Assembly (NCBI RefSeq): GCF_001457795.1
Contig: NZ_LN898209.1
Location: 62,001 to 126,000 of the forward strand
From: Olsenella massiliensis
GTDB taxonomy: Bacteria > Actinomycetota > Coriobacteriia > Coriobacteriales > Atopobiaceae
Direction of reading: 5' to 3'
DNA length: 64,000 nucleotides
The notes beneath the pieces are model-generated. The model had not been told where the DNA came from, did no database searches, and saw only the letters and a program-made list of their open reading frames with translations. Position numbers and translations under genes: made by a program. Below are positions 28,052-36,977 of the stretch, piece by piece. Each line of letters begins with the position of its first letter. Within the stretch, counting starts at the first letter, position 1.

Positions 28052-29464
28052 ATGGGACGGGAGCGTGTGGACGTCATCGTCATCGGCGGGGGGCCGGGAG
28101 GCTACACCGCCGCCCTCGACCTTGCACGCAGGGGAAAATCCGTCCTGCTGCTGGAGCGAGACGAGCTGGGGGGCACCTGCCTCAATCGGGGCTGCGTCCC
28201 CACCAAGGCGCTCATAGACGCCGCGCAGGCGTTCGCGGCCGCGCGCGGGGGGACGGACGGGTCCGTGATCTGCGAGGGCGTGCGCTTTGACGCCAGACGT
28301 GCCCACGAGCGCGCCGCCGAGGTCGTGGGCACGCTTCGCGCGGGCGTCGCGCGGCTTCTCGCCGACAATGGGGTGCAGGTGCTCGATCATAGCCCGGCGC
28401 GGATCGTCGCCGCAGACGACGACGGCGGCACCGTGGCGTCAGGCGGCGAGCTGCTGAGGGCGCGCGACGTCGTGGTCGCCACAGGCTGCGTGCCTCAGAC
28501 CCTCCCCGTGCCGGGCGCCACGCTGCCCGGCGTGCTCAGCTCCGACGACGTCCTGGCGGGCGCCGCCGCGAGCGCCTCCTCGATCGCGATCGTGGGAGGC
28601 GGCGTCATCGGCGTCGAGATGGCCCATGCGTTCTCGCTGACGGGGCGGTCGGTGACCGTCGTCGAGGCGCTCGACCGGGTGCTGCCGACCTTCGACCGCG
28701 AGATCTCGCAGCGCGTCGCCGCCCAGCTCAAGCGTCAGGGCGTCATTGTCCACGTCAAGGCGCGGGTGTCCGCCATGGCGGGAGCCCCCGGCTCCATGGA
28801 GCTGTCCTTCACGGATCGGAGTGGCAGCGAGCAGCTCTGTCGCGCGGCGGTGATTCTCGTCGCCACCGGGCGACGCCCGGCGACGGGCGAGATCTTCGTC
28901 CCGTCCGTCGCGCCGCGGCTCGAACGGGGCTGGCTGGCCTGCGACGGGGACGGGCGCACGAGCCTGCCCCATCTGTGGGCGCTGGGCGACGTGCGGGCGG
29001 GGACGCCCCAGCTCGCTCATGTTGCGCAGGCCCAGGGACGCAACGTCGCCGCCGCCATCTGCGGGCAGCCGCCCGTCGTGGACGAGGGGACGGTGCCCGC
29101 GTGCGTGTATCTCTCGCCCGAGGTGGCGAGCGTCGGCCTCGACGTGGCCACGGCGCGGGCGCGGGGGCTGGACGTCGTCAGCTCCAAGCGGCCCACGGGC
29201 GGCAACGCGCGCTGTGCGATCACGGGAGGCGGGCCCGGCTATGTGAGGCTCTGCGTCGAGCGCTCCTCGCGCCGCCTCGTGGGCGCCCAGCTCGTGTGCC
29301 CCAGGGCGACCGACCTGGTGGCGGAGCTCGCCCTCGCCGTGCGCCTGGGACTCTCGGTGGACGAGCTCGCGCGGACGATTCATCCGCATCCCACGCTGAG
29401 CGAGATGGTCATGGGCGCTGCGACGGACCTCTGCGCCGTGCGACCGGCAAGGGCAGGCGACTAG
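28052..29464 (+). CDS. lpd: Dihydrolipoyl dehydrogenase (glycine cleavage L protein)
   Basis: Re-oxidises dihydrolipoyl-GcvH with NAD+. The 470-residue flavoprotein has the FAD motif VIVIGGGPGGYTAA, the redox disulfide at Cys43-Cys48 in GGTCLNRGCVPTKAL, the NAD motif SIAIVGGGVIGVEMA, and the C-terminal HPHPTLSEMVMGAA carrying the catalytic histidine. ATG 28052 is preferred because GAAGGG lies 9 bp upstream; ATG 28043 would place it too close. It ends the operon and overlaps the convergent thioesterase gene by 4 bp. Confidence 0.95.
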   Translation: MGRERVDVIVIGGGPGGYTAALDLARRGKSVLLLERDELGGTCLNRGCVPTKALIDAAQAFAAARGGTDGSVICEGVRFDARRAHERAAEVVGTLRAGVARLLADNGVQVLDHSPARIVAADDDGGTVASGGELLRARDVVVATGCVPQTLPVPGATLPGVLSSDDVLAGAAASASSIAIVGGGVIGVEMAHAFSLTGRSVTVVEALDRVLPTFDREISQRVAAQLKRQGVIVHVKARVSAMAGAPGSMELSFTDRSGSEQLCRAAVILVATGRRPATGEIFVPSVAPRLERGWLACDGDGRTSLPHLWALGDVRAGTPQLAHVAQAQGRNVAAAICGQPPVVDEGTVPACVYLSPEVASVGLDVATARARGLDVVSSKRPTGGNARCAITGGGPGYVRLCVERSSRRLVGAQLVCPRATDLVAELALAVRLGLSVDELARTIHPHPTLSEMVMGAATDLCAVRPARAGD

Positions 29465-29850
29465 GCGTCCGCGCGACCGGCGGCCTTGGCCAAGAAGCGC
29501 TCGGCGTCCACGACGACGCGCTCGTGCGTGCCGCGCGCCACGAGGCCTGCGTCGTCATGGGCCTCAAAGGCAAACATGAGCCTGCGTCCCTCCACGGCCA
29601 TGAGCGTCGTGGCGCAGCTGACGGTCATGCCCAGGGGCGTCGGCGCCAGATGCTCGAGGACGAGCTTGGTGCCGACGCTGCTTTGGCCCTCGTCAAGCTC
29701 CGCCGCCACGCTGCGCCAGGCCGCCTCTTCGACGAGGGCCGCGAGCTTGGGGGTGGCGAGGACGTCAAGCTCACCGCTTCCGATCGCCCGGGCGCTCGCC
29801 GGCGCGTTGACCGTAGCCTGTGACAAGCCGTTGATGCCGCTCTTGAGCAT
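29461..29850 (-). CDS. Hotdog thioesterase, FlK-like
   Basis: A 129-residue hotdog-fold protein. The segment DVLATPKLAALVEEAAWRSV followed by SVGTKLVLEHLAPTPLGMTV resembles the fluoroacetyl-CoA thioesterase-like group, in which a Thr, Glu and His form the active site: here Thr in LATPKLAALVEEAA with its Glu residues, and His in LEHLAPTP. Family members mostly act on short acyl-CoAs. AGGAGG lies just before ATG 29850. It is convergent with lpd and stands alone. Confidence 0.85.
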   Translation of the reverse strand: MLKSGINGLSQATVNAPASARAIGSGELDVLATPKLAALVEEAAWRSVAAELDEGQSSVGTKLVLEHLAPTPLGMTVSCATTLMAVEGRRLMFAFEAHDDAGLVARGTHERVVVDAERFLAKAAGRADA

Positions 29851-30073
29851 GGTCTCCTCCTGGGGTCGCTGTGAGTCTCTCATTGTGGGCCCACCCATTT
29901 TAGAAGATGGTCGTTCCGGGCGACGAGGGGCACGGGCAGGCGGCGGGCGTCCGTCGCGGCTCGGGTTCGCCCCTGTGCGAAATAGCCTGCGCCGCTCGGG
30001 GAATAAGGTCTTGAGCATGAGCATGTCCTCGGCCTCGGCGGCCGACGTGACGACGGCGAGGAAGGGGTCGCCC

Positions 30074-30574
30074 ATGGGCGCGACGCGGGACATCTATCTG
30101 GCGGGCGGCTGCTTCTGGGGCATCGACGAGTACTTCTCGCGCATGCCCGGGGTGACGGCCACGCAGTGCGGCTACGCCAACGGGCCGAAGGGGCGCCCGA
30201 GCTACGAGGACGTCTGTGCGGGCTCCGGCCACGTCGAGACGGTGCGCGTGAGCTACGACCCTCGCCAGGTGGGCCTTGACGTGCTGGTGCGTCAGCTGTT
30301 CAAGGTCATCGACCCAACGTCACGCAATCGCCAGGGCAACGACTGCGGGGTGCAGTATCGCACGGGCGTCTACTATACGGATCCCGCCGACCTGCCCGTC
30401 CTTGAGACCGCCTTCGAACGCGAGCGTCAGTCTCTGACGGCGCCCCTCGCCACCGAGCTGACGCCCCTCGCGTCGTTCTTCCCTGCGGAGGAGTATCACC
30501 AGGACTACCTCAAGAAACATCCCGACGGCTATTGTCACGTCGACCTCTCGAGCCTGAGGGAGGTGGGGGTATGA
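30074..30574 (+). CDS. msrA: Peptide methionine sulfoxide reductase A
   Basis: MsrA reduces the S-epimer of methionine sulfoxide in proteins. The 166-residue protein shows [14 protein letters not shown] with catalytic Cys13, [16 protein letters not shown], and the C-terminal region [21 protein letters not shown]. The start at ATG 30074 follows AGGAAGGGG; longer in-frame starts upstream (30020) lie in non-coding sequence. Its stop overlaps the msrB start (ATGA), so the two repair enzymes are made together. Confidence 0.96.
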   Translation: MGATRDIYLAGGCFWGIDEYFSRMPGVTATQCGYANGPKGRPSYEDVCAGSGHVETVRVSYDPRQVGLDVLVRQLFKVIDPTSRNRQGNDCGVQYRTGVYYTDPADLPVLETAFERERQSLTAPLATELTPLASFFPAEEYHQDYLKKHPDGYCHVDLSSLREVGV

Positions 30575-31044
30575 GCGCGGGCGATGCGGGACGCTACCGG
30601 CGCCCCAGTGACGAGGACATCCGCGCGCGCCTCTCCCCGCTGCAGTTTGAGGTCACGCAGCACGCGGCAACCGAGCGTCCCTTCACGGGCGCCTACGACC
30701 GGTGCTTTGAGCCAGGTATCTACGTGGACGTGGTGAGCGGGGAGCCGCTCTTCTCGTCAGCCGACAAGTTTGACGCCGGCTGCGGCTGGCCCGCCTTCGC
30801 GCGCGCCATAGCGGACGATGCCGTGAGCGAGCGGCAGGATGGCAGCTTTGGGATGAGTCGGGTCGAGGTGCTGAGCCGCTTGGGCCAGAGTCATCTGGGC
30901 CACGTCTTTGACGACGGCCCGCGAGAGCGAGGCGGGCTGCGCTACTGCATCAACAGCGCCTCGCTGCGCTTCGTGCCCCTGGACCGCATGGACGAGGAGG
31001 GGTATGGTTCTCTCAAGGACCAGGTGACGAGACCCCCGCGCTGA
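30571..31044 (+). CDS. msrB: Peptide methionine sulfoxide reductase B
   Basis: MsrB reduces the R-epimer of methionine sulfoxide. The 157-residue protein has the start [31 protein letters not shown] and the catalytic [11 protein letters not shown]. The structural zinc site of many MsrB proteins (two CxxC motifs) is absent: the usual Cys-x-x-Cys before GxPLF reads [10 protein letters not shown]. This is the non-zinc form also seen in MsrAB fusions. It overlaps msrA by 4 bp. Confidence 0.96.
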   Translation: MSAGDAGRYRRPSDEDIRARLSPLQFEVTQHAATERPFTGAYDRCFEPGIYVDVVSGEPLFSSADKFDAGCGWPAFARAIADDAVSERQDGSFGMSRVEVLSRLGQSHLGHVFDDGPRERGGLRYCINSASLRFVPLDRMDEEGYGSLKDQVTRPPR

Positions 31045-31070
31045 GGGGTCGCATATGCGAGGGAGAGGGG

Positions 31071-31838
31071 ATGCACATGCTCGGCATCGCCTTTGACATC
31101 GACGACACCCTCTATGACCTCGCGGACCCATATCGCACGGCGTTGCGGGACTGCTTCGGGCCCCTGCCGGGCGTCTCCGCCAGCGAGCTCTTCGCCGCCA
31201 ACCTCCGTCACTTTGACAAGACCTATGAGCGCGCCAGGGCCGGCGAGCTGGCGATGGATGACATGTTTGCCCATCGCCAGCTGTCCGCCTTTGCCGAGCA
31301 GGGAATGAGCATCTCGCTCGAGGAGGCCCTCTCGTTCCAGCGTGTCTACCGCGATCTGCAGTGTCGCATCTCGCTCACGCCCCTCATGCGGGGGCTGCTC
31401 GACGACCTCGCACACGCGGGGGCGCGTCTGGGCGTCGTGTCAAACGGCTACAGCGACAACCAGTGGCGCAAGGTGCGGACCCTGGGCCTGACGCAGTGGT
31501 TTGCTCCCGAGGCGATCGTGGTCTCCGAGGACGTGGGCGTCGCCAAGCCCGACCGACGCATCTTTGACATGGCGGCGGGCCGCATGGGGACAGACCCCTC
31601 GACGTCCTGGTTCGTGGGGGACGCGGCGCGCAACGACGTTGACGGCGCGGCCGCGGCCGGATGGAGGACCATCTGGTTCGACCGGGGGCGCGGGGCCGGG
31701 GAGCCGTCCCGTCGCGCCGCCGACCTGAGAGTGGGAAGCGAGGAGGAGCTGGCCGGCGTCGTTAGGGGGCTCCTGGGCCGCGACTGCGGTCCGAACGCGC
31801 GCGCCCGAACTGCGCCCGGCGCCATCAAGGAGGCCTGA
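31071..31838 (+). CDS. HAD-superfamily hydrolase
   Basis: A 255-residue haloacid dehalogenase-type phosphatase. Motif I is FDIDDTLYDL near residue 8, with both aspartates; motif II is VVSNGYSDNQ; motif III is the lysine in VGVAKPDRRIF; motif IV is SWFVGDAARNDVDGA. The alpha-helical cap lies between motifs I and II, as in subfamily IA. Substrate unknown. GAGGGAGAGGGG precedes the first ATG (31071); the ATG at 31077 is also possible. It ends 2 bp before the next gene. Confidence 0.9.
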   Translation: MHMLGIAFDIDDTLYDLADPYRTALRDCFGPLPGVSASELFAANLRHFDKTYERARAGELAMDDMFAHRQLSAFAEQGMSISLEEALSFQRVYRDLQCRISLTPLMRGLLDDLAHAGARLGVVSNGYSDNQWRKVRTLGLTQWFAPEAIVVSEDVGVAKPDRRIFDMAAGRMGTDPSTSWFVGDAARNDVDGAAAAGWRTIWFDRGRGAGEPSRRAADLRVGSEEELAGVVRGLLGRDCGPNARARTAPGAIKEA

Positions 31839-31840
31839 CC

Positions 31841-32314
31841 ATGCTGCTTTCGCGTAATGTCGCCGGCACGCACGCCTCACGGGAGGCGCCTCGGCCGGTC
31901 CAGCCGCTCGTCACGCATCGCTTCGTGGCGACGGGCGAGCTCAATCACCATGGCACGCTCTTTGGGACCGTCATGGCCCAATGGTTCGTCGAGGCCGCGT
32001 TCCTCTGCGCGGTCGACACGGTGGGCGACAGCGACAGCGTCGTGTTCGTGCGTCTGCACGACATGGACTTCGTCACCCCGGTCCATCTGGGAGAGACCCT
32101 GCACTTTGAGGCCGTACCCCTCGTCGCGGGGACCACGAGCCTGACCGTCCATGCGCGTGCCCGGGTGGGGGAGCGTCCCGTCACGCGAGGCTTCGTGACC
32201 TTCGTGCACGTGGACGGACAAGGGCGGCCCCTGCCCCATGGCCTGCGCCTTGAGCCCTCAAGCGACGAGGAGCGCTCTCTGGTGCGCGAGGCCCAAAGCT
32301 ATCTGGAGGCCTGA
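31841..32314 (+). CDS. Acyl-CoA thioesterase, hotdog fold
   Basis: A 157-residue thioesterase of the YciA/BFIT type, recognisable from HRFVATGELNHHGTLFGTVMAQWFVEAAFLCA, written here as residues about 26-57, with the active Asn-His-x-Gly pattern, and FVRLHDMDFVTPVHLGETL. Such enzymes hydrolyse short to medium acyl-CoAs in the cytoplasm. AAGGAGG precedes the ATG. It follows the HAD gene by 2 bp and a strong terminator comes directly after the stop. Confidence 0.9.
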   Translation: MLLSRNVAGTHASREAPRPVQPLVTHRFVATGELNHHGTLFGTVMAQWFVEAAFLCAVDTVGDSDSVVFVRLHDMDFVTPVHLGETLHFEAVPLVAGTTSLTVHARARVGERPVTRGFVTFVHVDGQGRPLPHGLRLEPSSDEERSLVREAQSYLEA

Positions 32315-32350
32315 CGCGCACGGGGACCTGCATCTGCCGCCCCGTGCGCG
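32315..32350. terminator. Bidirectional terminator
   Basis: CGCGCACGGGG (32315-32325) pairs exactly with CCCCGTGCGCG (32340-32350), 14-base loop. It lies between convergent genes (acyl-CoA thioesterase and alcohol dehydrogenase) and can serve both. Confidence 0.8.
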
Positions 32351-32377
32351 TCGTCGCCCCCTGAGCGCCGAGTGACC

Positions 32378-33583
32378 CTAGAAGGCCGACTCGTAGATCG
32401 CTCGCGCGTCCTCCAAGGTCAGCGGCATGAACTCGCCGAAGCGCTCCCCCTTGTTCTGTCGGAGCGTCACGAGCCAGGTGCGCACGTCCTCGGGGGTCAC
32501 GTCGAGGTCTCCCAGGGTGCGCGGCATGCCGAGGCTCACGAAGAAGCGCTGCAGCTCGTCAATCGCGAAGGTGACGGCGTCGGCGACGGCCTCGTCCGTC
32601 TCGTCCACGGGCTCCACGTCAAAGACTCCCTTGGCAAAGTCCAGGAAGCGCCCTGGGTTTGCGTGCCAGACGTGACGCATCCAGGCGGGCAGGATGACGG
32701 CAAGCCCGGCGCCATGGGTCACCTGGGGGGAATGGGCCGAGATCTCGTGCTCGAGGCCGTGGCTCTCCCAGCCGCCGGCTCGACGCTCGGGCGAGCGGTC
32801 CCTGCCGCAGCCGCAGAGGTCGTTGTGGGCCAGCGTGCCCACCCACATGACGGCGGCGCGCGCGTCGTAATTCGTAGGGTCGTCCCTTACGACGGTCGCG
32901 GCGTCCATGAGGGAGCGAATCAGGCTCTCGCAGATGCCGTCGGTGACGGGAACCGCCCCCACGGCGCCAAAGTAGCGCTCGCAGATGTGGCAGATCATGT
33001 CGGTCACGCCGGCCGCGGTCTGGTACTGCGGAAGCGTGAAGGTGAGCTCGGGATCCATGATGGCCAGCCTCGGGCGGAAGACGTCCCCGGAGACGCCCTT
33101 CTTGAGGCTAAGGGCGTCGTTGCTGATGACGCAGGACGCGGAAGCCTCCGAGCCTGCGGCAGGGATGGTGAGGACGACGGCGAGCGGCAGGCAGGCACCC
33201 ATCTTTGCGGCGCCGCTGAAGAAGTCCCACACGTCTCCCTCATAGGGGACGCCAAACGCTATGGCCTTGGCGCAGTCGATGACGGAGCCGCCGCCCACGG
33301 CGAGGATGAGGTCGACGTCATGGGTCCGGGCGAGCTCGATGCCCGTGCGCACCAGTCCGACCTCCGGGTTGGGACGCACGCCGTCAAGCTCGACGGCCTC
33401 GACGCCCTCCGCGCTGAGGGACGACATGACCCGCTGAAGGGTCCCGGTGCGGCGCACGGACCCGCCGCCGTAGACCAAAAGGACGCGCTTGGCGCCCAGG
33501 GCGGCCACTTCGGCGCCGGTGCGGTCAACGAAGCCCCGGCCAAACACGAAGCGCGTGGGGGAGCAGAAGACGAAGTCGTTCAT
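32378..33583 (-). CDS. Iron-containing alcohol dehydrogenase
   Basis: A 401-residue group III alcohol dehydrogenase resembling butanol dehydrogenases (BdhA/YqhD type). The N-terminal Rossmann-like part has GFVDRTGAEVAALGAKRVLLVYGGGS, seen at residues about 16-42, and ILAVGGGSVIDCAKAIAFG is the cofactor-binding signature. Metal ligands lie in WESHGLEHEISAHSPQVTHGAGLAV region (His residues in GLEHEIS and VTHGAG). It probably reduces an aldehyde with NAD(P)H during fermentation; the substrate is unknown. It heads a reverse-strand pair with the glyoxalase gene upstream. Confidence 0.93.
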   Translation of the reverse strand: MNDFVFCSPTRFVFGRGFVDRTGAEVAALGAKRVLLVYGGGSVRRTGTLQRVMSSLSAEGVEAVELDGVRPNPEVGLVRTGIELARTHDVDLILAVGGGSVIDCAKAIAFGVPYEGDVWDFFSGAAKMGACLPLAVVLTIPAAGSEASASCVISNDALSLKKGVSGDVFRPRLAIMDPELTFTLPQYQTAAGVTDMICHICERYFGAVGAVPVTDGICESLIRSLMDAATVVRDDPTNYDARAAVMWVGTLAHNDLCGCGRDRSPERRAGGWESHGLEHEISAHSPQVTHGAGLAVILPAWMRHVWHANPGRFLDFAKGVFDVEPVDETDEAVADAVTFAIDELQRFFVSLGMPRTLGDLDVTPEDVRTWLVTLRQNKGERFGEFMPLTLEDARAIYESAF

Positions 33584-33618
33584 GGTTGTCCTTTCGATGG
33601 GGATGTGAGGACGGGTGG

Positions 33619-33990
33619 CTAGTCTCGCGGGGGAAGGATCTCGATCCAGCAGCCGTCGGGGTCGGCGATGAAGTAGAGGCCCATGGAGGGGTTCTCGTGC
33701 ACGATGCAGCCCATGGACTCGTGCAATGCGTGGGCGGCCTCGTAGTCGTCCACCTCAAAGGCGATGTGCGTGTCGCCGCCGCCGTTGTCGTACGGCTCGG
33801 TGCGTCCGCGGTTCCAGGTGATCTCGATCTGGAAGGGGGACGTCTCGCTCTCAAGGAACGTGATGGTCCACGAGCCGTCCTCGGGGCCCTTCTCGCGCAC
33901 CACGCGCATGCCCAGCGCCCTCTCGTAAAACGCTATGGTCTTCTGCTTGTCGAGGGAATGCGTGCAATGATGCAGGAACGTGAACTTCAT
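33619..33990 (-). CDS. Glyoxalase/VOC-family protein (lactoylglutathione lyase-like)
   Basis: A 123-residue vicinal-oxygen-chelate protein with two beta-alpha-beta-beta-beta units. HHCTHSLDKQKTIAFYERALGM is the first, with the metal-binding His near residue 7; DTHIAFEVDDYEAAH and the final DPDGCWIEILPP give the second, with the usual Glu ligand. The pattern matches glyoxalase I. AAGGAGG lies before ATG 33990. It is 35 bp upstream of the alcohol dehydrogenase gene on the same strand, so the two may detoxify methylglyoxal or related aldehydes together. Confidence 0.88.
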   Translation of the reverse strand: MKFTFLHHCTHSLDKQKTIAFYERALGMRVVREKGPEDGSWTITFLESETSPFQIEITWNRGRTEPYDNGGGDTHIAFEVDDYEAAHALHESMGCIVHENPSMGLYFIADPDGCWIEILPPRD

Positions 33991-34194
33991 GCGGGCCTCC
34001 TTGGCGGTGGGTGCAAAACGTGCCGTGCTCCTGAAAAAGACGTGCCGGACTCCTGAACCAATGATACCCAACGGCGCTGCCCGTCCCTCCCGGGCGCGAT
34101 GCGTGCTCCGGCCAGGGGCAAGGCGGCAGGTGTGCTCGTGGGCCGCATGAGCTGCCAGTCCCAAGGCATCATCGTCACGAGGCGCGGAAAGGTC

Positions 34195-34223
34195 TTGACA
34201 TAATCAATAATAGTTACTAATAT
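34195..34223 (+). promoter_or_regulatory. Promoter with overlapping Fur/PerR-type box
   Basis: TTGACA (34195-34200), a 17-bp spacer and TAATAT (34218-34223) make a near-consensus sigma-70-type promoter, unusually AT-rich for this genome. A 7-1-7 imperfect palindrome, TAATAGT-T-ACTAATA (34208-34222), overlaps the -10 element and resembles PerR/Fur boxes. It lies 23 bp before the Fur-family gene. Confidence 0.75.
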
Positions 34224-34245
34224 TTAGAAGAGGAGAGGGGATGAG

Positions 34246-34671
34246 ATGCCAACGGAGTTGCGCTACAGCCGTCAGCGCGCCGCCATCTGGGAGTGGATTC
34301 GCAACAGGCGGGACCACCCCACGGCCGATGAGGTCTACGTTGCCCTGAGGGAGCAGTTCCCTCACCTGAGCCTTGCCACCGTCTACCGCAACCTCATGGT
34401 CCTCTCGGACCAGGGAAAGCTCAGGCCGGTGGTCGCGGGCGACAAGGTCACGCGCTTTGACCCCAATACGGCGGAGCATCAGCACTTTCGCTGCACGCGC
34501 TGCGGGCGGGTCTTTGACGTGGAGGCTCCTGAGGTCGGTCGGGCCGTTCGCAGGCTTGACCTGGGGACCGTCGGCACCTTGACGGACTTCAGCCTGTGCC
34601 TGGAGGGCGTCTGCACCGCGTGCGCGCAGGCTTTGGAGGCGCGCGGCGACGCCCTCGCCCCGGGTATGTGA
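34246..34671 (+). CDS. Fur-family regulator, PerR-like
   Basis: A 141-residue Fur-family repressor. The winged helix covers residues 1-80 (SRQRAAIWEWIRNRRDHPTA, SLATVYRNLMVLSDQGKL). The dimerisation domain has AEHQHFRCTRCGRVFDV with a CxxC zinc site and a second CTAC pair near the C-terminus. Its place just upstream of superoxide reductase and rubrerythrin fits PerR, the peroxide-sensing branch; PerR versus Fur cannot be settled by eye. An operator-like box overlaps its own promoter. GAGGAGAGGGG precedes the start. Confidence 0.92.
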   Translation: MPTELRYSRQRAAIWEWIRNRRDHPTADEVYVALREQFPHLSLATVYRNLMVLSDQGKLRPVVAGDKVTRFDPNTAEHQHFRCTRCGRVFDVEAPEVGRAVRRLDLGTVGTLTDFSLCLEGVCTACAQALEARGDALAPGM

Positions 34672-34803
34672 CGTGTCGCGCAGGCCGGCAGACGGCCGCG
34701 AGGGGCGCCGCAGCGTGATCGGACGTCTCGGATGATGGGTATGGTCCAAGCAAGTGCCATGAGGCGGCAGAGGGCCGTCTGGCAATAAGGGAAAGGGAAA
34801 ACA

Positions 34804-35187
34804 ATGGCTGAGGCAAAGTTCTTCCGTTGCACCAAGTGCGGGAACCTGGTCTATGTCGCGCACGACGGCGGCGGCCCGCTCGTCTGCTGCGGTGAGCCCA
34901 TGGAAGCGTTGAAGGCAGGCTCCACTGACGCTGCCACCGAAAAGCATGTCCCGGTGATCTCTGAGGCACCGCATGGCCACATCACCGTCAAGGTCGGCGA
35001 GGTCGAGCATCCCATGACCGAGGAGCATTACATCGAGTGGGTCTGCGTCGTCACCGACGGCCGCGCCTCGTTCAAGTTCTTCAAGCCCGGCGACAAGCCC
35101 GAGGCCACGTTCGGCGGCGTCGCGGGTGCGTCCGTCACCGCCTACGCCTACTGCAACCTGCACGGCCTCTGGAAGGCCGAGGCCTAA
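34804..35187 (+). CDS. dfx: Desulfoferrodoxin (superoxide reductase)
   Basis: Reduces superoxide to hydrogen peroxide in anaerobes. The 127-residue protein has the N-terminal desulforedoxin domain (FRCTKCGNLV with a later CCGEPM, four Cys for iron centre I) and the neelaredoxin domain with centre II ligands: His in TEKHVP, VEHPMTEEHYIEW, and the final Cys and His in YCNLHGLW. Together with the downstream rubrerythrin, which removes peroxide, it forms an oxidative-stress pair. GGGAAAGGGAAA lies before the ATG. Confidence 0.97.
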   Translation: MAEAKFFRCTKCGNLVYVAHDGGGPLVCCGEPMEALKAGSTDAATEKHVPVISEAPHGHITVKVGEVEHPMTEEHYIEWVCVVTDGRASFKFFKPGDKPEATFGGVAGASVTAYAYCNLHGLWKAEA

Positions 35188-35264
35188 CATCAGCATGTCT
35201 CCGTCGGCCGCCCGGTCGCGCGGAGGGGAGAGAGTGGTATCCAAACTAGGGAAGGGAAACGTTC

Positions 35265-35810
35265 ATGGCAGTCGATTTCGCAAGCTCACAGACGAAGAAG
35301 AACCTCGAGGCCGCCTTTGCCGGCGAGTCTCAGGCCACCAACAAGTACTCGTACTACGCCAGCAAGGCCAAGAAGGAGGGCTACGTCCAGATCTCTGACA
35401 TCTTCACGGAGACCTCGGGCAACGAGCGCGAGCATGCCAAGCTCTGGTTCAAGTACCTCCACGACGGCGACGTCCCCGACACCCTGACCAACATCAAGGA
35501 TGCCGCCGCCGGCGAGAACTATGAGTGGACCGACATGTACAAGGGCTTTGCCGAGACCGCCGAGCAGGAGGGCTTCAAGGAGATCGCCGCCAAGTTCCGC
35601 ATGGTCGGCGACATCGAGAAGCACCATGAGGAGCGCTACAACAAGCTCGCCGAGCGCGTCGAGAAGGGCGAGGTCTTCGCGCGCCCGGGCGTCAAGGTCT
35701 GGAAGTGCATCAACTGCGGCCACCTGCACGTCGGCCCCGAGGCTCCCGCGGTCTGCCCGGTCTGCAAGCACCCGCAGGCGTTCTTTGAGGAGCAGGGCCT
35801 GAACTACTAG
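35265..35810 (+). CDS. rbr: Rubrerythrin
   Basis: Reduces hydrogen peroxide to water with electrons from rubredoxin-type carriers. The 181-residue protein has a four-helix diiron domain with the ligands spread over [35 protein letters not shown] and [10 protein letters not shown], and a C-terminal rubredoxin domain, [22 protein letters not shown], here residues about 145-166, with four iron-binding cysteines. It is 77 bp downstream of desulfoferrodoxin, and a strong terminator follows. Confidence 0.97.
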   Translation: MAVDFASSQTKKNLEAAFAGESQATNKYSYYASKAKKEGYVQISDIFTETSGNEREHAKLWFKYLHDGDVPDTLTNIKDAAAGENYEWTDMYKGFAETAEQEGFKEIAAKFRMVGDIEKHHEERYNKLAERVEKGEVFARPGVKVWKCINCGHLHVGPEAPAVCPVCKHPQAFFEEQGLNY

Positions 35811-35856
35811 CCCGCCTTTGACGTCCCGCGCCGCGCAGCGGGGCCATGTTGGCAGC

Positions 35857-35886
35857 GACGCCCGTCACCAGCTGGTGGCGGGCGTC
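35857..35886 (+). terminator. Terminator after rubrerythrin
   Basis: GACGCCCGTCACCAG (35857-35871) is followed immediately by CTGGTGGCGGGCGTC (35872-35886), complementary except for one G-T wobble. It lies 46 bp after the rubrerythrin stop. Confidence 0.8.
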
Positions 35887-35948
35887 TCTCATGGCGCGGT
35901 GGTGACCACGTCTCCGCATGGCAGGTACGTCAGTCGAGCCGTACGAAA

Positions 35949-36977
35949 TCAGCGGGAGGAGACCCCCTGCGTCAGGTCCCGCTCCTCCGGGTAGAGAAAG
36001 CCCCACTCATGGCGCAGGCGCGTCATGACGTCCATCACGTCGGCCGACGTCTCGATCTGCCGCCGCGCCGCCACGTCACCGGCCACCGCCGCCTCAAGGT
36101 CCGCCATCGCGTAGCTCAGGGCGTTCTCCCGCCTGCCGGCCTGCACCCGCTCGCGCTCGCCCGTCTCGGTCCAGACGACGTCCGCCGCGTCCGCACGGGG
36201 ATACTCCATGATCCCCACGTAAGCCTTGTCGGCACTGATGACGGCTCGCTTGGGCTGCTTTGAGTGAAGGGACAGCGACAGTACGACGAGCTGCCCCTCG
36301 GCGTTGCGCATCAGGATGCCGTCAGTCTCGTCCACGCCCGTCGGCGCGGGGTTCATGAGGGAGGCAAGCTCGTGGGGCGAGCTCTGCAGGAAGAGCCGTG
36401 CGAGCGTTATCGCGTAGACGCCGATGTCCAGCAGCGCGCCGCCGGCCAGCTTGGGGTTAAAGAAGCGGTTTTCCATGTCGTATGCCTTGTAGCTGCCAAA
36501 GTTCCCCTGGATGAGGTTGACGCGCCCAAAGTCGCCCGCCGCCGCACGGCGCGTCAGCTCCTTGTAGAGGGGCATGTGGAGGATGGTGCAGGCGTCCATG
36601 AGGACGACGCCCGCACGTTTGGCAAGCTCGCGCGCCTCGGCCAGCTCGTCCGCGTTGAGCGTGATCGACTTCTCGCACAGGACGTGCTTGCGGGCGGCCA
36701 GGGCCTTGCGCAGGTAGGTGATGTGGGTGTTGTGCGGCGTCGTCAGGTACACGGCGTCCACGTCCGTGTCCGCGAGCAGCTCGTCGGCCGTCGCATAGAC
36801 CTTGCCGACGCCGTAGCGCTCCGCAAAGGCGACGGCCTTCGCATGGGTCCTGTTGGCGACCGCGTCAATCGAGCGACCCTCGCGCTCGAGCGTCTGCGCC
36901 ATCTCGTTGGCGATGACGCCGCAGCCGATGACGCCCCATCTTAGACGAGGCGACGATGCGTGTGCGTTCGTAGTCAT
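35949..36977 (-). CDS. Gfo/Idh/MocA-family oxidoreductase
   Basis: A 342-residue NAD(P)-dependent dehydrogenase for a sugar or related compound. The N-terminal Rossmann motif is GVIGCGVIANEMAQTLE; VDAVYLTTPHNTHI and CEKSITLN are the next conserved blocks, the latter with Ser replacing the usual Pro after the catalytic lysine. The C-terminal half is the family's alpha/beta domain. GAAGGA lies before ATG 36977. It appears to stand alone; the substrate is unknown. Confidence 0.9.
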   Translation of the reverse strand: MTTNAHASSPRLRWGVIGCGVIANEMAQTLEREGRSIDAVANRTHAKAVAFAERYGVGKVYATADELLADTDVDAVYLTTPHNTHITYLRKALAARKHVLCEKSITLNADELAEARELAKRAGVVLMDACTILHMPLYKELTRRAAAGDFGRVNLIQGNFGSYKAYDMENRFFNPKLAGGALLDIGVYAITLARLFLQSSPHELASLMNPAPTGVDETDGILMRNAEGQLVVLSLSLHSKQPKRAVISADKAYVGIMEYPRADAADVVWTETGERERVQAGRRENALSYAMADLEAAVAGDVAARRQIETSADVMDVMTRLRHEWGFLYPEERDLTQGVSSR

